A model generated the notes under the pieces. That model worked only from the letters and a program-made list of their open reading frames with translations, made no database searches and was not told the origin of the DNA. A DNA stretch of 64,000 bases from contig NZ_FNTD01000004.1 of assembly GCF_900104815.1 (NCBI RefSeq), forward strand, positions 2,744,501 to 2,808,500, read 5' to 3'. This DNA comes from Streptomyces misionensis. Its GTDB lineage: Bacteria; Actinomycetota; Actinomycetes; Streptomycetales; Streptomycetaceae. The translations under genes and the position numbers were made by a program. This document shows, piece by piece, positions 1 to 8,909 of this stretch. Positions within the stretch are counted from its first letter, which is position 1; each line of letters opens with the position of its first letter.

Positions 1-602
1 CGGGCCTTCTCGTGGTGTTTGGGCAGCATCTGGGGGGCGTCCAGGAAGCGGGGCATCAGGTGCGGCTCGGTGGTCAGCGCCCTGAGCATGTAGCCGATGG
101 TCACCCCGTGTCCGGGCCGCTCGATGATCTCGATGGGATCACCCGCCCCGATGGTTCCCTCCTTCAGCACACGCAGGTAGGCGCCCGGGGCGCCGTGCGC
201 GATGAAGCGCTTGACCAGGTCCGGGACGTCCCAGAAGCCCGCGAAGACGCGGCAGGGCTTGCGGGCCCGGATGACCTCGAAGACCGCCTCGCCGATGGCC
301 CAGCGCTCACCGACCTCGGCGCCGGTGATGTCCAGGCCGGTGGTCGAGAGGTTCTCGCCGAAGTTGCCCGGACGGATCTCGCGGCCCAGCTCCTCCTCCC
401 AGAAGACGGCGTCCTCGCGGGCGAAGGCGTACACCGCCTTGTCGGGGCCGCCGTGCACCCGCCGGTCGGCGACCAGGTCGCCTTCGAGTCCCTCGTGGCG
501 GGCCATGACCCGGTGGGCCACCGGCCGCTTGTCGATGCCGCTGTAGCCGAGGGTGGCCCAGGGGCCCCGCCGTTCCACGGCGAGGTTGAGGGTGGTGAGC
601 AC
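1..602 (-). CDS. MOSC domain protein (C-terminus cut by window edge)
   Basis: Reading the minus strand from a GTG at 602 gives about 200 residues without a stop before the window edge, so the C-terminus is missing. The translation starts MLTTLNLAVERRGPWATLG and contains HGGPDKAVYAF, PGNFGENLSTTGLD and ARKPCRVF. These are the landmarks of the YiiM-type MOSC fold, in which the conserved Cys binds the molybdenum cofactor sulfur or persulfide. The gene starts 5 bp after the stop of the kinase-like gene upstream, so it may be the last gene of the precursor-peptide operon. MOSC proteins often work with ferredoxin partners, and a BFD-type [2Fe-2S] protein lies in the same operon. It could equally be an unrelated housekeeping neighbour. 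The family call is firm, the role is not. Confidence 0.85.
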   Translation of the reverse strand, partial: MLTTLNLAVERRGPWATLGYSGIDKRPVAHRVMARHEGLEGDLVADRRVHGGPDKAVYAFAREDAVFWEEELGREIRPGNFGENLSTTGLDITGAEVGERWAIGEAVFEVIRARKPCRVFAGFWDVPDLVKRFIAHGAPGAYLRVLKEGTIGAGDPIEIIERPGHGVTIGYMLRALTTEPHLMPRFLDAPQMLPKHHEKA

Positions 603-607
603 GGCGG

Positions 608-1564
608 TCACGAGGCGACCCCGTCCAGTCGCCGCGGCCGCCAGGCCTGCGTGACGTTGGGCACGGTGGGGGTCACGCCCTCGACGTTCATCGCGGTCAG
701 CAGATGGGTGACGACGGTCAGCAGGTCCCAGCGGTGCGGATCGTCCAGGGACGTGCGGTGGGTCAGGTCGAGCATCTCCCTGAGGCCGGGGCGCCGGCCG
801 CCCTCCGCCGCGAGCGGCCCGTCGGCCGCGGCGAGCCGGCGCCAGCTGGCCTCCAGGTCGAAGTCGTGCTCGGGGTGCCGGTCCTCCAGCTCCTGGAAGA
901 TCTCCAGGGCGTCGGGGCGGGCGTCGTGATCGTCCAGGATGCGGCGGCGGATCAGCTCGCGCCGGGGCTCGTCGCAGATGACGGCGAGTTCGCGCAGCAC
1001 GTCCGCGGGCTCGTCCGAGATGTGCGTGAAGTTGAACAGGCCGCTGACCACGCCCAGTTGGTGGCGCAGGTGCTCCGGCTCGCGCTGGGCCGGGTCGGCC
1101 GGGCCCTTGAGCGCGTTGAGCCGTACGGCGGCGGGGACGGCCCCCGGCCGCCAGTGCTCGTCCCGCAGGACCAGCGCCACCGTCTCGGTGCTGGGCAGGA
1201 TGACGTCCATGGCCTCGATGCGCTCGCGGCTCGCGATGTTGAACTGGTAGCGCCAGACCTCGCGGATCGTCATCCGGTCGTGCCGGAAGCGCACCGCGTC
1301 CACCGGGTGGAAGCCCGCCTCCCGCAGGATCCGCAGCGCGGGCCGCAGCCTGCGCCCCGCGGTCGCCTCGGACTTGAGCATGCACAGCGCGATGCCGAGC
1401 ATCCGCTCGGTGATGTCCCCGAAGGTCCAGACGGCCTCGCGGAAGTACTGGTCGACCGCGTAGAGATCGGCCTTGCGCTCCGACCAGGTGACGGTCTCCA
1501 GGAGGCCGGCGGGGACCTCGGTCAGCCGGGAGACGGGCGGACTCTGCGGATGCAGGCGTCTCAT
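608..1564 (-). CDS. Nucleoside-diphosphate-kinase-like protein, copy 2 of the peptide cluster
   Basis: This 318-residue protein starts at ATG 1564, which overlaps the upstream stop as ATGA, with AGGAAGG about 9 nt ahead. Residues 55-185 resemble nucleoside diphosphate kinase. There is a Lys in CMLKSEA (K64, compare the NDK KPD motif), a hydrophobic strand HPVDAVRFR, the segment LKGPADPAQ, and NFTHISDEP with Asn178 and His181. The last motif matches the NxxH-x-S-D signature that carries the phospho-histidine of true NDKs. The protein is twice the usual NDK length, and the extra C-terminal 130 residues have no recognised fold. It is a clear paralogue of the protein encoded at 2734-3675, sharing for instance RPGAVPAAVRL. 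In this operon it may be a tailoring or nucleotide-handling enzyme rather than housekeeping NDK. The substrate is unknown. Confidence 0.75.
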   Translation of the reverse strand: MRRLHPQSPPVSRLTEVPAGLLETVTWSERKADLYAVDQYFREAVWTFGDITERMLGIALCMLKSEATAGRRLRPALRILREAGFHPVDAVRFRHDRMTIREVWRYQFNIASRERIEAMDVILPSTETVALVLRDEHWRPGAVPAAVRLNALKGPADPAQREPEHLRHQLGVVSGLFNFTHISDEPADVLRELAVICDEPRRELIRRRILDDHDARPDALEIFQELEDRHPEHDFDLEASWRRLAAADGPLAAEGGRRPGLREMLDLTHRTSLDDPHRWDLLTVVTHLLTAMNVEGVTPTVPNVTQAWRPRRLDGVAS

Positions 1565-2532
1565 CTGTCGTGTCCTTCCTGCCAGAACGCGGGGGCGGGC
1601 GGGGCGGCCTGGGCGAAGACGCCGGCCAGGAACTCCGCCTCGGCGAGCCGGAGCGGGGTGTTGGGCGCGGCGTGCTCGGCCAGCGGCCAGGTCAGCAGCC
1701 GTTTGGGCGCCGGGTAGCGGGCGTGTGCGGCGTAACCGGTCTCCGGCAGGCAGCGCTGGTCTTGGCCGGCCACGGAGAACAGCGCCGGGCAGCGGCCGTA
1801 CGCCGCCAGCTCGGCGACGTCGAAGAGAGCGAGCGTCCGCGCCGCGCGCGGCACCAGGTCCGGGTAGGACTCGGCGAAGCGCAGCAGCTCCCGGTAGGGC
1901 TGCCGGTCGGGGACCCGGGTCGGATCGGGCAGCGCGGCGAGGAAGGGCGACTCGACGAGCGCGGCGCCGACCAGCGGGCTCAGCACCGCCGCCGCCAGGG
2001 CCAGTTGGCCGCCCTGGCTGCGGCCGGTGGTGGCGATGCGGCCGGCGTCGACGCCCGGGTGCCCGGCGGCCACGGCGACGGCGCGCACCGCGTCGACGTA
2101 CGCGTCCCGGTAGTAGTACGTGGCGGGGTCGAGGATGCCGCGCGTGACGAAGCCCGGCACCTGGGGGTGGGTGAGGCCGACGGGGTCCGGGGTGGCGCCC
2201 GCGCGGCCGCCCGCGCCGCTCTGGCCGCGGGTGTCCACGACGAGCGTGGCGTAGCCGAGGGCGGGCCACAGCACGCTGTCCAGGACGTGGCCGCGGCCTT
2301 CGCCGTAGCCGAGGAACTGGACGGTGCACGGCGCCGGACCGTCGGCCGCGCGGCTCCCGGGCAGGATCAGCCAGGCCGCGACGCGGTGGCCGTGCGCCCC
2401 GGCGAAGGAGACGTCGTACACGTCGCAGCCCGCCAACGGCGTGGCCACGGAGGTCAGTTGTACGTCGAGGGGCAGCTCGGCGGCCTCGGTGAGGGTGGCG
2501 TGCCAGAACCGCCCGAGTTCATCGCCGGGCAT
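1561..2532 (-). CDS. Acetyl-xylan-esterase-like alpha/beta hydrolase
   Basis: The product has 323 residues. It opens with ELGRFWHATLTEA, typical of the AXE1/cephalosporin-C deacetylase family, and continues with the catalytic elbow TTGRSQGGQLALAAA (nucleophile Ser about residue 170) and a terminal WPLAEHA that supplies the His. There is no signal peptide, so it should act in the cytoplasm. Its start overlaps the end of the [2Fe-2S] protein gene by 14 bp, and its stop overlaps the next start by 4 bp, so it is tightly embedded in the operon. Family members hydrolyse small O-acyl or N-acyl esters. Here it might remove an acyl group from, or cyclise, the modified peptide, but that is inference. 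Confidence 0.85.
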   Translation of the reverse strand: MPGDELGRFWHATLTEAAELPLDVQLTSVATPLAGCDVYDVSFAGAHGHRVAAWLILPGSRAADGPAPCTVQFLGYGEGRGHVLDSVLWPALGYATLVVDTRGQSGAGGRAGATPDPVGLTHPQVPGFVTRGILDPATYYYRDAYVDAVRAVAVAAGHPGVDAGRIATTGRSQGGQLALAAAVLSPLVGAALVESPFLAALPDPTRVPDRQPYRELLRFAESYPDLVPRAARTLALFDVAELAAYGRCPALFSVAGQDQRCLPETGYAAHARYPAPKRLLTWPLAEHAAPNTPLRLAEAEFLAGVFAQAAPPAPAFWQEGHDR

Positions 2533-2737
2533 GGCTCGCCGCCTTTTCGAGGTCGCTCACGGCCGGGTCGCCGAAGTCCTCGACCAGTTCCTCCAGCATC
2601 TCGTGGCAGTCGCCGCAGCCCCGCCCGGCGCCGCAGCACTCCCCCAGCCCCTCGACGGTCGTGACGCCCCGGCGGATCCAGCCGACGATCTCGTCCTCGC
2701 CGACCTGGTAGCAGACGCAGATGCTGCCGCCGCTCAT
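2519..2737 (-). CDS. BFD-type [2Fe-2S] ferredoxin-like small protein
   Basis: This is a 72-residue protein with the four-cysteine arrangement of bacterioferritin-associated ferredoxin: Cys7 and Cys9 in ICVCYQV, and a C-terminal pair in GCGDC (Cys41 and Cys44), separated by a short helix region (EDEIVGWIRRGVTTVEGL). Two further Cys (34 and 35) lie in GECCGAG. The ATG overlaps the stop of the kinase-like gene upstream as ATGA. BFD domains carry a [2Fe-2S] cluster and pass electrons to a partner. Bacterioferritin itself is not encoded here, so the partner is more likely another enzyme of this operon, such as the MOSC protein. A redox step in peptide maturation is a reasonable guess. Confidence 0.85.
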   Translation of the reverse strand: MSGGSICVCYQVGEDEIVGWIRRGVTTVEGLGECCGAGRGCGDCHEMLEELVEDFGDPAVSDLEKAASHARR

Positions 2738-3675
2738 GCCTGCTCCTGCCACGCGGTGAGCAGCACGTTGGGGTAGATGCGCTCGATGCCGGGGGTGTTG
2801 AAGCGCACGGTGGCGGTCAGCACCGACAGCAGGTCCCACAGGTCGCCGGGGTCGGCGTCCGGGTGGTGGGCCGCCTGGAGCAGTTCGGCGGCGGTGACGG
2901 CGGTGCCCCGGGCGCGCAGCCGGGCGAGTGCCCCGGCCGGCGAGCCGGCCTCTTCGAGGCGCCGCCAGCTGCGGTCGGGGTCGAGGTCGTGGGGGGCGAC
3001 GGTGTCCTCGACGTCCGCGAAGACGCGGGTCACCTCGTCGGTGGCGTCGTGGCCGGACACCATCCGGTCGCGGACCCGTTCGCGGCGCCCGGGTTCGAGC
3101 AGCAGCCCGAGGTCGCGCAGCACGTCGAGGGGCTCGTCGGTGGTGTGGATGAAGTTGAACAGCCCGTTGAGCGCGCCCAGCCGCTCGCGCAGGTGCTCCG
3201 GCCTGCGCCGTTCGGCGGTCGCCGGGCCCTTGAGAGAGGCCAGCCGGACGGCGGCCGGTACGGCGCCGGGCCGGTGCCGCTCGTCGCGCAGCACGAGCAG
3301 CACGCAGTCCAGGGAACGCAGGTACAGCTCCATGGTGGCGATGCGCTCGCGGTCGGCGAAGTTGAGCTGGAAGCGCCAGGTCTCGCGGATGGTCAGCCGG
3401 TCGTGCCGGAAGCGCACCACGTCGACCGGGCGGAACCCGTTGTCGCGCAGTGCCTGTAGGGCGGTGCCGTAGCGCCGCCCTACAGCGGCATCGGGCTTGA
3501 GGACGCAAAGGGCGGTGCGCAGCAGTTCGTCCGTGTGGTCGCCGAACGTCCAGGCGGCCTCCCGGGTGTAGGTGTCCGTACCGAACAGCCGCTCCTTGAC
3601 CGGCGAGCGGGTGACGGCCGCCAGCAGGCCGGGCGGTATGTCGTGGGGGCGCTCGGCGGAACGCTGCGTCTCCAT
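2734..3675 (-). CDS. Nucleoside-diphosphate-kinase-like protein, copy 1 of the peptide cluster
   Basis: I chose ATG 3675 (313 aa) because GAGGAG lies 7 nt upstream. An ATG at 3690 would add five residues and has a poorer site. The protein carries LCVLKPDAAVG (Lys about 60, a perfect KPDA motif of nucleoside diphosphate kinases), FRPVDVVRFRHDRLTIRETW, ASLKGPATAE and NFIHTTDEP, where Asn174 and His177 correspond to the NDK NxxH catalytic motif. It is about 45-50% identical by eye to the protein encoded at 608-1564 and has the same extra C-terminal domain ending in a WDLLSVLTATVRFNT segment. True NDKs are about 140 residues, so this is a diverged, fused relative. It sits between the amidohydrolase and the [2Fe-2S] gene. 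The substrate is unknown. Confidence 0.75.
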   Translation of the reverse strand: METQRSAERPHDIPPGLLAAVTRSPVKERLFGTDTYTREAAWTFGDHTDELLRTALCVLKPDAAVGRRYGTALQALRDNGFRPVDVVRFRHDRLTIRETWRFQLNFADRERIATMELYLRSLDCVLLVLRDERHRPGAVPAAVRLASLKGPATAERRRPEHLRERLGALNGLFNFIHTTDEPLDVLRDLGLLLEPGRRERVRDRMVSGHDATDEVTRVFADVEDTVAPHDLDPDRSWRRLEEAGSPAGALARLRARGTAVTAAELLQAAHHPDADPGDLWDLLSVLTATVRFNTPGIERIYPNVLLTAWQEQA

Positions 3676-3720
3676 TCCTGTGCTCCTCATGTTCGCCTCG
3701 TTCTCTTCGGGTGGGCGCGC

Positions 3721-5001
3721 TCAGATCAGGGCGCGGCGCTGCCGCTCGGCATCCACGTGGCAGCCCTGCGCGAACCGGCCGGCGGCGAGGTCCACCCCCG
3801 GGAAGAAGGTGCGGTACGCGGTGAAGGAGACCAGGTGCCAGATGTCGGCCTCGGGCACGCCCAGGGCGCGGACGTTGGCGATCTGCTGGTCGATGGGCTG
3901 GGTGCCGGCGGCGACCACGCCCTGCTCCTGGTACCACAGGTCGCTGCCGGGCTCCTGGTGCAGGTCCTGGCCGGCCAGCCGGGCGACGTCGCTGCGGTCC
4001 GTCATCAGCATCATGTTGCGCGGTCCGACGATCTCGATGGCCCGCTTGGCGATGGCGAAGTCGACGTGCTCGCCGTCGAAGTTGAGGCAGGCGGCGATGC
4101 GGCCGGCGTGCGCGCCGCGCATGATGGCGGCCGGCACCGGTCCGACCTGCTCGTGCAGGTCGGCGAGGTTCCAGGACGGCAGGTCGTACTGGGCGAGCAG
4201 CGCGTCCCGGTTGGCGCGCGCCTTGGAGGTGCGGAACGCGTGCTTGATCAGCAGCGGCATCTCGTTGAAGAGGTGGTCGGTGACGACCCGGACGCCGTCG
4301 TGCGGGCACTCGGCGGCCTCGGCCGCGGCCAGCACCTCCTCGATGCAGTCGGCGCCGAGCTGCGGGTTCTCCTTGGCGAAGTGCCCCAGCGCCGGGCGGA
4401 CGCCGCTCTCCACGAGGCGGGTGACGATCCACTCCAGGGACGGGTGGTCCGGGGTGAACTGGGCGGCCAGGTACGAGCTGGACTGGAGGGCGTCCGGCGA
4501 CAGCATGATGTAGACGAGGCCCAGCGGGCCGCAGCTCGCGAGCTTCTCCCACTCCTCCTTGGAGGGCGCCCACACGGAGCTGGCCGGGGTGCCGCCGAAG
4601 CTGGCGACGAGCGGGCCCTCCAGGGCGATGGCCGGCACGAACGGGAGCTTGCCGTCGGCCTTCAGCGCGGCGAAGCCCCGCATGAACTCGACGAATCCGT
4701 CGAGGCGTTCCTGGCGCAGGTACAGGGTCGGGATGCACAGCAGGCCCTCGGAGGCGGCGTGCTTGTCGACCTCGAAGAGGTCGATCTCCGCGAAGTTGGA
4801 GAAGTCGACGCTGCCCAGGCCGTGGCAGTGCACCTCGACGGGGAGCGAGGGGACCAGGTACGGCTCGGTGTCGCCGAGCGGCGCGGCCGTCAGCGGGCCG
4901 GGGGTGATCAGGCCGTCCTGGTGCTGTACCGGACCGGAGAAGGTGCCGCGCGGGTCGATCCAGGCGTTCGCGGACCAGGTGGATGGCAGGCTGTTGTTCA
5001 C
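3721..5001 (-). CDS. NagA-like metal-dependent amidohydrolase
   Basis: The 426-residue protein is read from a GTG at 5001 preceded by an AGAAAGAAGA purine run. It has the full metal and catalytic set of the N-acetylglucosamine-6-phosphate deacetylase branch of the amidohydrolase superfamily: HCH in VEVHCHGLGSVDF, the Glu in ALEGPLVASF, the His of LGHFAKE, the His of VTDHLFNEM (compare THLYNAM in NagA) and the Asp of LMTDRSD. No amino-sugar genes surround it. Instead it is flanked by the exporter permeases and kinase-like genes of the peptide operon. It may hydrolyse an amide in the Asn-rich core or remove a protecting acyl group. A relic NagA role is less likely. Confidence 0.8.
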   Translation of the reverse strand: MNNSLPSTWSANAWIDPRGTFSGPVQHQDGLITPGPLTAAPLGDTEPYLVPSLPVEVHCHGLGSVDFSNFAEIDLFEVDKHAASEGLLCIPTLYLRQERLDGFVEFMRGFAALKADGKLPFVPAIALEGPLVASFGGTPASSVWAPSKEEWEKLASCGPLGLVYIMLSPDALQSSSYLAAQFTPDHPSLEWIVTRLVESGVRPALGHFAKENPQLGADCIEEVLAAAEAAECPHDGVRVVTDHLFNEMPLLIKHAFRTSKARANRDALLAQYDLPSWNLADLHEQVGPVPAAIMRGAHAGRIAACLNFDGEHVDFAIAKRAIEIVGPRNMMLMTDRSDVARLAGQDLHQEPGSDLWYQEQGVVAAGTQPIDQQIANVRALGVPEADIWHLVSFTAYRTFFPGVDLAAGRFAQGCHVDAERQRRALI

Positions 5002-5020
5002 TTGTCTTCTTTCTTTTCCG

Positions 5021-5060
5021 GGACTGTTCAGGCGTTTCTCTTCCGGACTGTTCAGGCGTT
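5021..5060 (-). repeat. Short tandem duplication at the 3' end of the permease gene
   Basis: GGACTGTTCAGGCGTT occurs at 5021-5036 and again at 5045-5060, 24 bp apart, with similar TTCC flanks. The copy at 5045-5060 includes the last codons and stop of the permease gene. The other lies in the 50-bp gap before the amidohydrolase start. It looks like a small local duplication that created the spacer. I see no other function. Confidence 0.6.
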
Positions 5061-5840
5061 GCCGAGCGCGACACGGGCGGTCGCGCGGCGGGCGGCCAGA
5101 TGCACGAAGAGCACACCGGCGAGGGCCCATGCGGCGCCGACGGCGAGTTCGACGACCAGGGACACGTTGTGCGCCCGCCCGGCGAGGAGGCCGTCGACGG
5201 CCCGCATCACATGGCTGAGCGGCATCGCCTCGCTCAGCGGGACCAGGAAGCCGGGGAGCCGGCTCTGGGGCACCAGGGTCCCCGACAGCACCATGAGGAC
5301 GAGTTCGGCCATGTTGGGCCCGACGAACAGGTCCTCGATGAGCAGGGCGAGGGCCGAGAGGGTCAGCCCGAACCCCGCGGTCGTCAGCACGCCGACGGCC
5401 AGCAGCGCGGCGTACTGCGGGATGCCGATGGGCAGGGTGGTGTACAGCAGGCTGCACACGAGGTACGTGCACAGGCCGCCGACGAAGCCGTCCACGATGT
5501 GCGGCAGGGCCCGCTGGCAGGCGGCGGCGACCTTGTTCTGGGGCGAGGCGAGCCAGACGCCGAGGGTGTTGAAGGAGCGCTCGTTGCCGACCGACAGGGC
5601 CATCCCGTAGACGACCGCGCCCGCGCCCGCGAGCAGGCTGGAGGCGACCAGCATGCGGGCGGCGCCGGCGCCGTAGTGGGTGGCGAGCGAGGTGAAGGCG
5701 ATGGCCATGCCGATCGGGCGCACGATGCGCGAGCTGAGGTAGCCCAGCGGGTTGAACCAGGTGAACAGGGCCCGGTAGGACAGGGCCGAACCGCGCAGCG
5801 CGGCACGTGTGGCGCCGGTGCGGGAGGCGGGGGTGCGCAT
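5052..5840 (-). CDS. ABC-2 type exporter permease (second permease)
   Basis: This 262-residue protein starts at ATG 5840, 2 bp beyond the stop of the first permease gene. It has about six hydrophobic segments, among them MLVASSLLAGAGAVVYGMAL, a long block around residues 125-175 and the C-terminal VVELAVGAAWALAGVLFVHLA. The segment MLVLSGTLVPQSRLPGFL matches the conserved region of ABC-2 permeases before the last membrane helices. With the adjacent permease and ATPase it would form a heterodimeric exporter, presumably for the matured peptide made by this operon or for self-protection. Confidence 0.88.
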   Translation of the reverse strand: MRTPASRTGATRAALRGSALSYRALFTWFNPLGYLSSRIVRPIGMAIAFTSLATHYGAGAARMLVASSLLAGAGAVVYGMALSVGNERSFNTLGVWLASPQNKVAAACQRALPHIVDGFVGGLCTYLVCSLLYTTLPIGIPQYAALLAVGVLTTAGFGLTLSALALLIEDLFVGPNMAELVLMVLSGTLVPQSRLPGFLVPLSEAMPLSHVMRAVDGLLAGRAHNVSLVVELAVGAAWALAGVLFVHLAARRATARVALGNA

Positions 5841-5842
5841 GG

Positions 5843-6630
5843 TCAGGCCTCCAGCGGAAGGGCGTCGTGGCGGACGGTCTTCTCCAGGCGCCGCACGGCG
5901 ACCACGACCAGGGCGCAGAAGACGGCGGTGAGGCCCACCGCCGCCGGCAGCTGGTCCGCGCCCGCGCCCCGGATCCAGGCCATCACGTGCGACTGCGGCA
6001 CGATCAGGGCGACCTTCCGCACGGGCGCCGGCAGCGCGGACTGGGGCACGATCAGGGCGCTGAGCGCCATGATCAGACCGGTCAGTCCGTTGGTCATGCC
6101 GGCCGAGAACGGGAAGCGCAGGACCACGAAGCCGAGCAGCCCGATCATGGAGGCGGTGGCGAAGGCGAGCAGGACGCCGCCGACGAGCCAGCGCGTCCAG
6201 TCGAAGCCGCCGTCGACGCCGAAGAGCAGGCCGAGGACGATCAGGGTGCCGGGCAGCGCGGTGAGCGACTGGACGGCGGTGCCGGTCAGCCGGCCGAGGA
6301 CCACGGGGACCAGGCCGCCGGGGCTGCCGAGGGCGGCGTACAGCGTCTTCCACTGCTTCTCGCCCATCATGCTGAACAGCACCAGCACGATGATCGAGTC
6401 GAGCATGCCGATGCCCGCCGAGCCGACGGCCATGTCGCTGGTGGTGTGGCGGGAGAAGCCGCGCGTGGCGTTGGCGTGCACGACGAAGGCGAACACACAG
6501 GGCATCGCGAGCGTCGAGAAGATGGCCATGGGGCTGGTCGCGTGCATCCGCAGCTGGTCCACGACCGCCCGGGCGTAGGTCGCCCCGGAACCGGTCCGCG
6601 GCCGCCTCACGGGTGCGGTGCGTACGGTGG

Positions 6631-6634
<4 letters not shown>
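5843..6634 (-). CDS. ABC-2 type exporter permease (first permease)
   Basis: The protein has 263 residues with six predicted membrane segments, such as MAIFSTLAMPCVFAFVV and GLTAVFCALVVVAVRR. It contains ALSALIVPQSALPAPVRKVA, the usual ABC-2 permease signature near the fifth helix. Its ATG overlaps the stop of the ATPase gene by 4 bp (ATGA). It is a diverged partner of the permease encoded next to it, since both carry a VPQSxLP motif. The likely role is half of the transmembrane channel of the peptide exporter. Confidence 0.88.
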
Positions 6635-7574
<940 letters not shown>

Positions 7575-7578
<4 letters not shown>

Positions 7579-8909
7579 GATCCCATTACCTTCGAGGTGA
7601 TCCCGGTGATGTCCATCTCCAGGTAGGCCCCGCCCGCCGATATCTGGCCGGGGAAGTAGGACACGGTGTCGGCGACGGCCGTGACCGCGGCGAGGAAGTC
7701 GATGGCCGACCCCTCGACGGACATCGGAGTGCAGGCCTGCCCCGGGACGCCGTCCACGGCCTGGGCGGCCAGGAGCCGGAACGCGAGCTGACCGCCCGAG
7801 CGGAACTCCTCGACGCCCAGGGTGCGGGCGTCCACGACCACGCAGCGCTCGCCCGCGAGCAGGGCGTCGGCGGTGGTGTCCGGGGTGGGGGTCAGCCGGA
7901 CGTTGCCGGCCGTCGTCTGGGGGAAGTTCTTCAGCGGGTTCCACCACGCGTGGCCGGTCAGCGGCGGCCGCGGTTCGCCCGGCCCGGACGGGGTCTTGCG
8001 GGTGGCGACGGCGCGCTGGCGTCCGTCGCGGCCGACCAGCCGGGTGACTCCGGTCGCGGTGCCCTCGCAGTCGAAGGCGACGGCGCCGTAGCCCGCCGCG
8101 CGCGGGCCCTCGTCCACCAGGGTGGTGGCCAGCGGCGCGGGGTCGGCGACGGGGTTGAGCAGGATCGTGTTCACCAGGGCGCGCAGCACCTGGGCGACGG
8201 CGGACGGCGTGAACACGACGCGGCTGCCCGTGAAGGTGTGCGTGCCGGTGCCCATCCCGGTGTGCAGCAGGGCCAGTTCGCGGCCGAACCCGGTCAGGTC
8301 GATGTCGTCGAGCGCGGCGGCGTATCGGGTGGCCGACACCGCGTGCGTGCCGGTTCCGTCGGTGACGACGGCGGTCAGTTCGACGCCGTAGCACTGGTCC
8401 TGGAGGCGGGCCGCGGCGCTGTCCAGGAAGACGGACTCGCGCAGCACGTCGCTCACGTGCAGGGCGGCCACGCTCTGCCCGGGGAGCAGCCCGGCGGCGA
8501 TGGCCGCCGTCAGCGCGTCGGTGCGCTCGGCGGCCCGGGCCATGTCGAGGCGCTCCGCCGGGGTGCGCGGGCCGCCGTCGGCCCGGTGGGCGTGCGCCCG
8601 GTCGGGGTCGGCCGCGGGGCTGCCGAGATGGAAGAGCGGGCGCCCGGCCGCCAGCAGCCGTGCGGCGCTGGGCTCGGTGAGCCGGCCTGCGTTGAGGTAC
8701 AGCTCCCGGCCGTCGCGTTCCAGCCGGACGAATCCGCTGAACGGCGGGTCCTCGACGAGGAGTTGCTTCTTGCCGGTGGCGTCGCACACCAGCCGGCGCC
8801 GGGCGGTGCGCTCCAGGAACGTCGCCGCGTGCTCCGCCGGCCGCAGGGCCGACCGGACCGCCTCGGCCACGGCGAGCGCCTGGTCGAGGCGGGGTTCGAG
8901 GGTCTTCAC
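7575..8909 (-). CDS. TldE/PmbA-like subunit of a TldD/E protease
   Basis: I place the start at GTG 8909, which overlaps the TldD stop (GTGA) and has GGAG about 9 nt upstream, giving 444 residues. It lacks the HExxxH zinc site, as expected for the inactive TldE (PmbA) partner. It resembles the family in its overall layout and its C-terminus, with the Cys-rich or Gly-rich turn replaced by YFPGQISAGGAYLEMDITG. TldD/E heterodimers degrade unfolded peptides through a narrow channel and remove leader peptides of microcin B17 and other RiPPs. Here the pair most likely removes the acidic leader from the Ala-Asn-Val repeat peptide. Confidence 0.85.

Noticed and set aside
3535..5610. Long plus-strand frame opposite the amidohydrolase and permease genes
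   Set aside because: Its composition is that of antisense frames in high-GC DNA, and both overlapping minus-strand genes have full family motifs.
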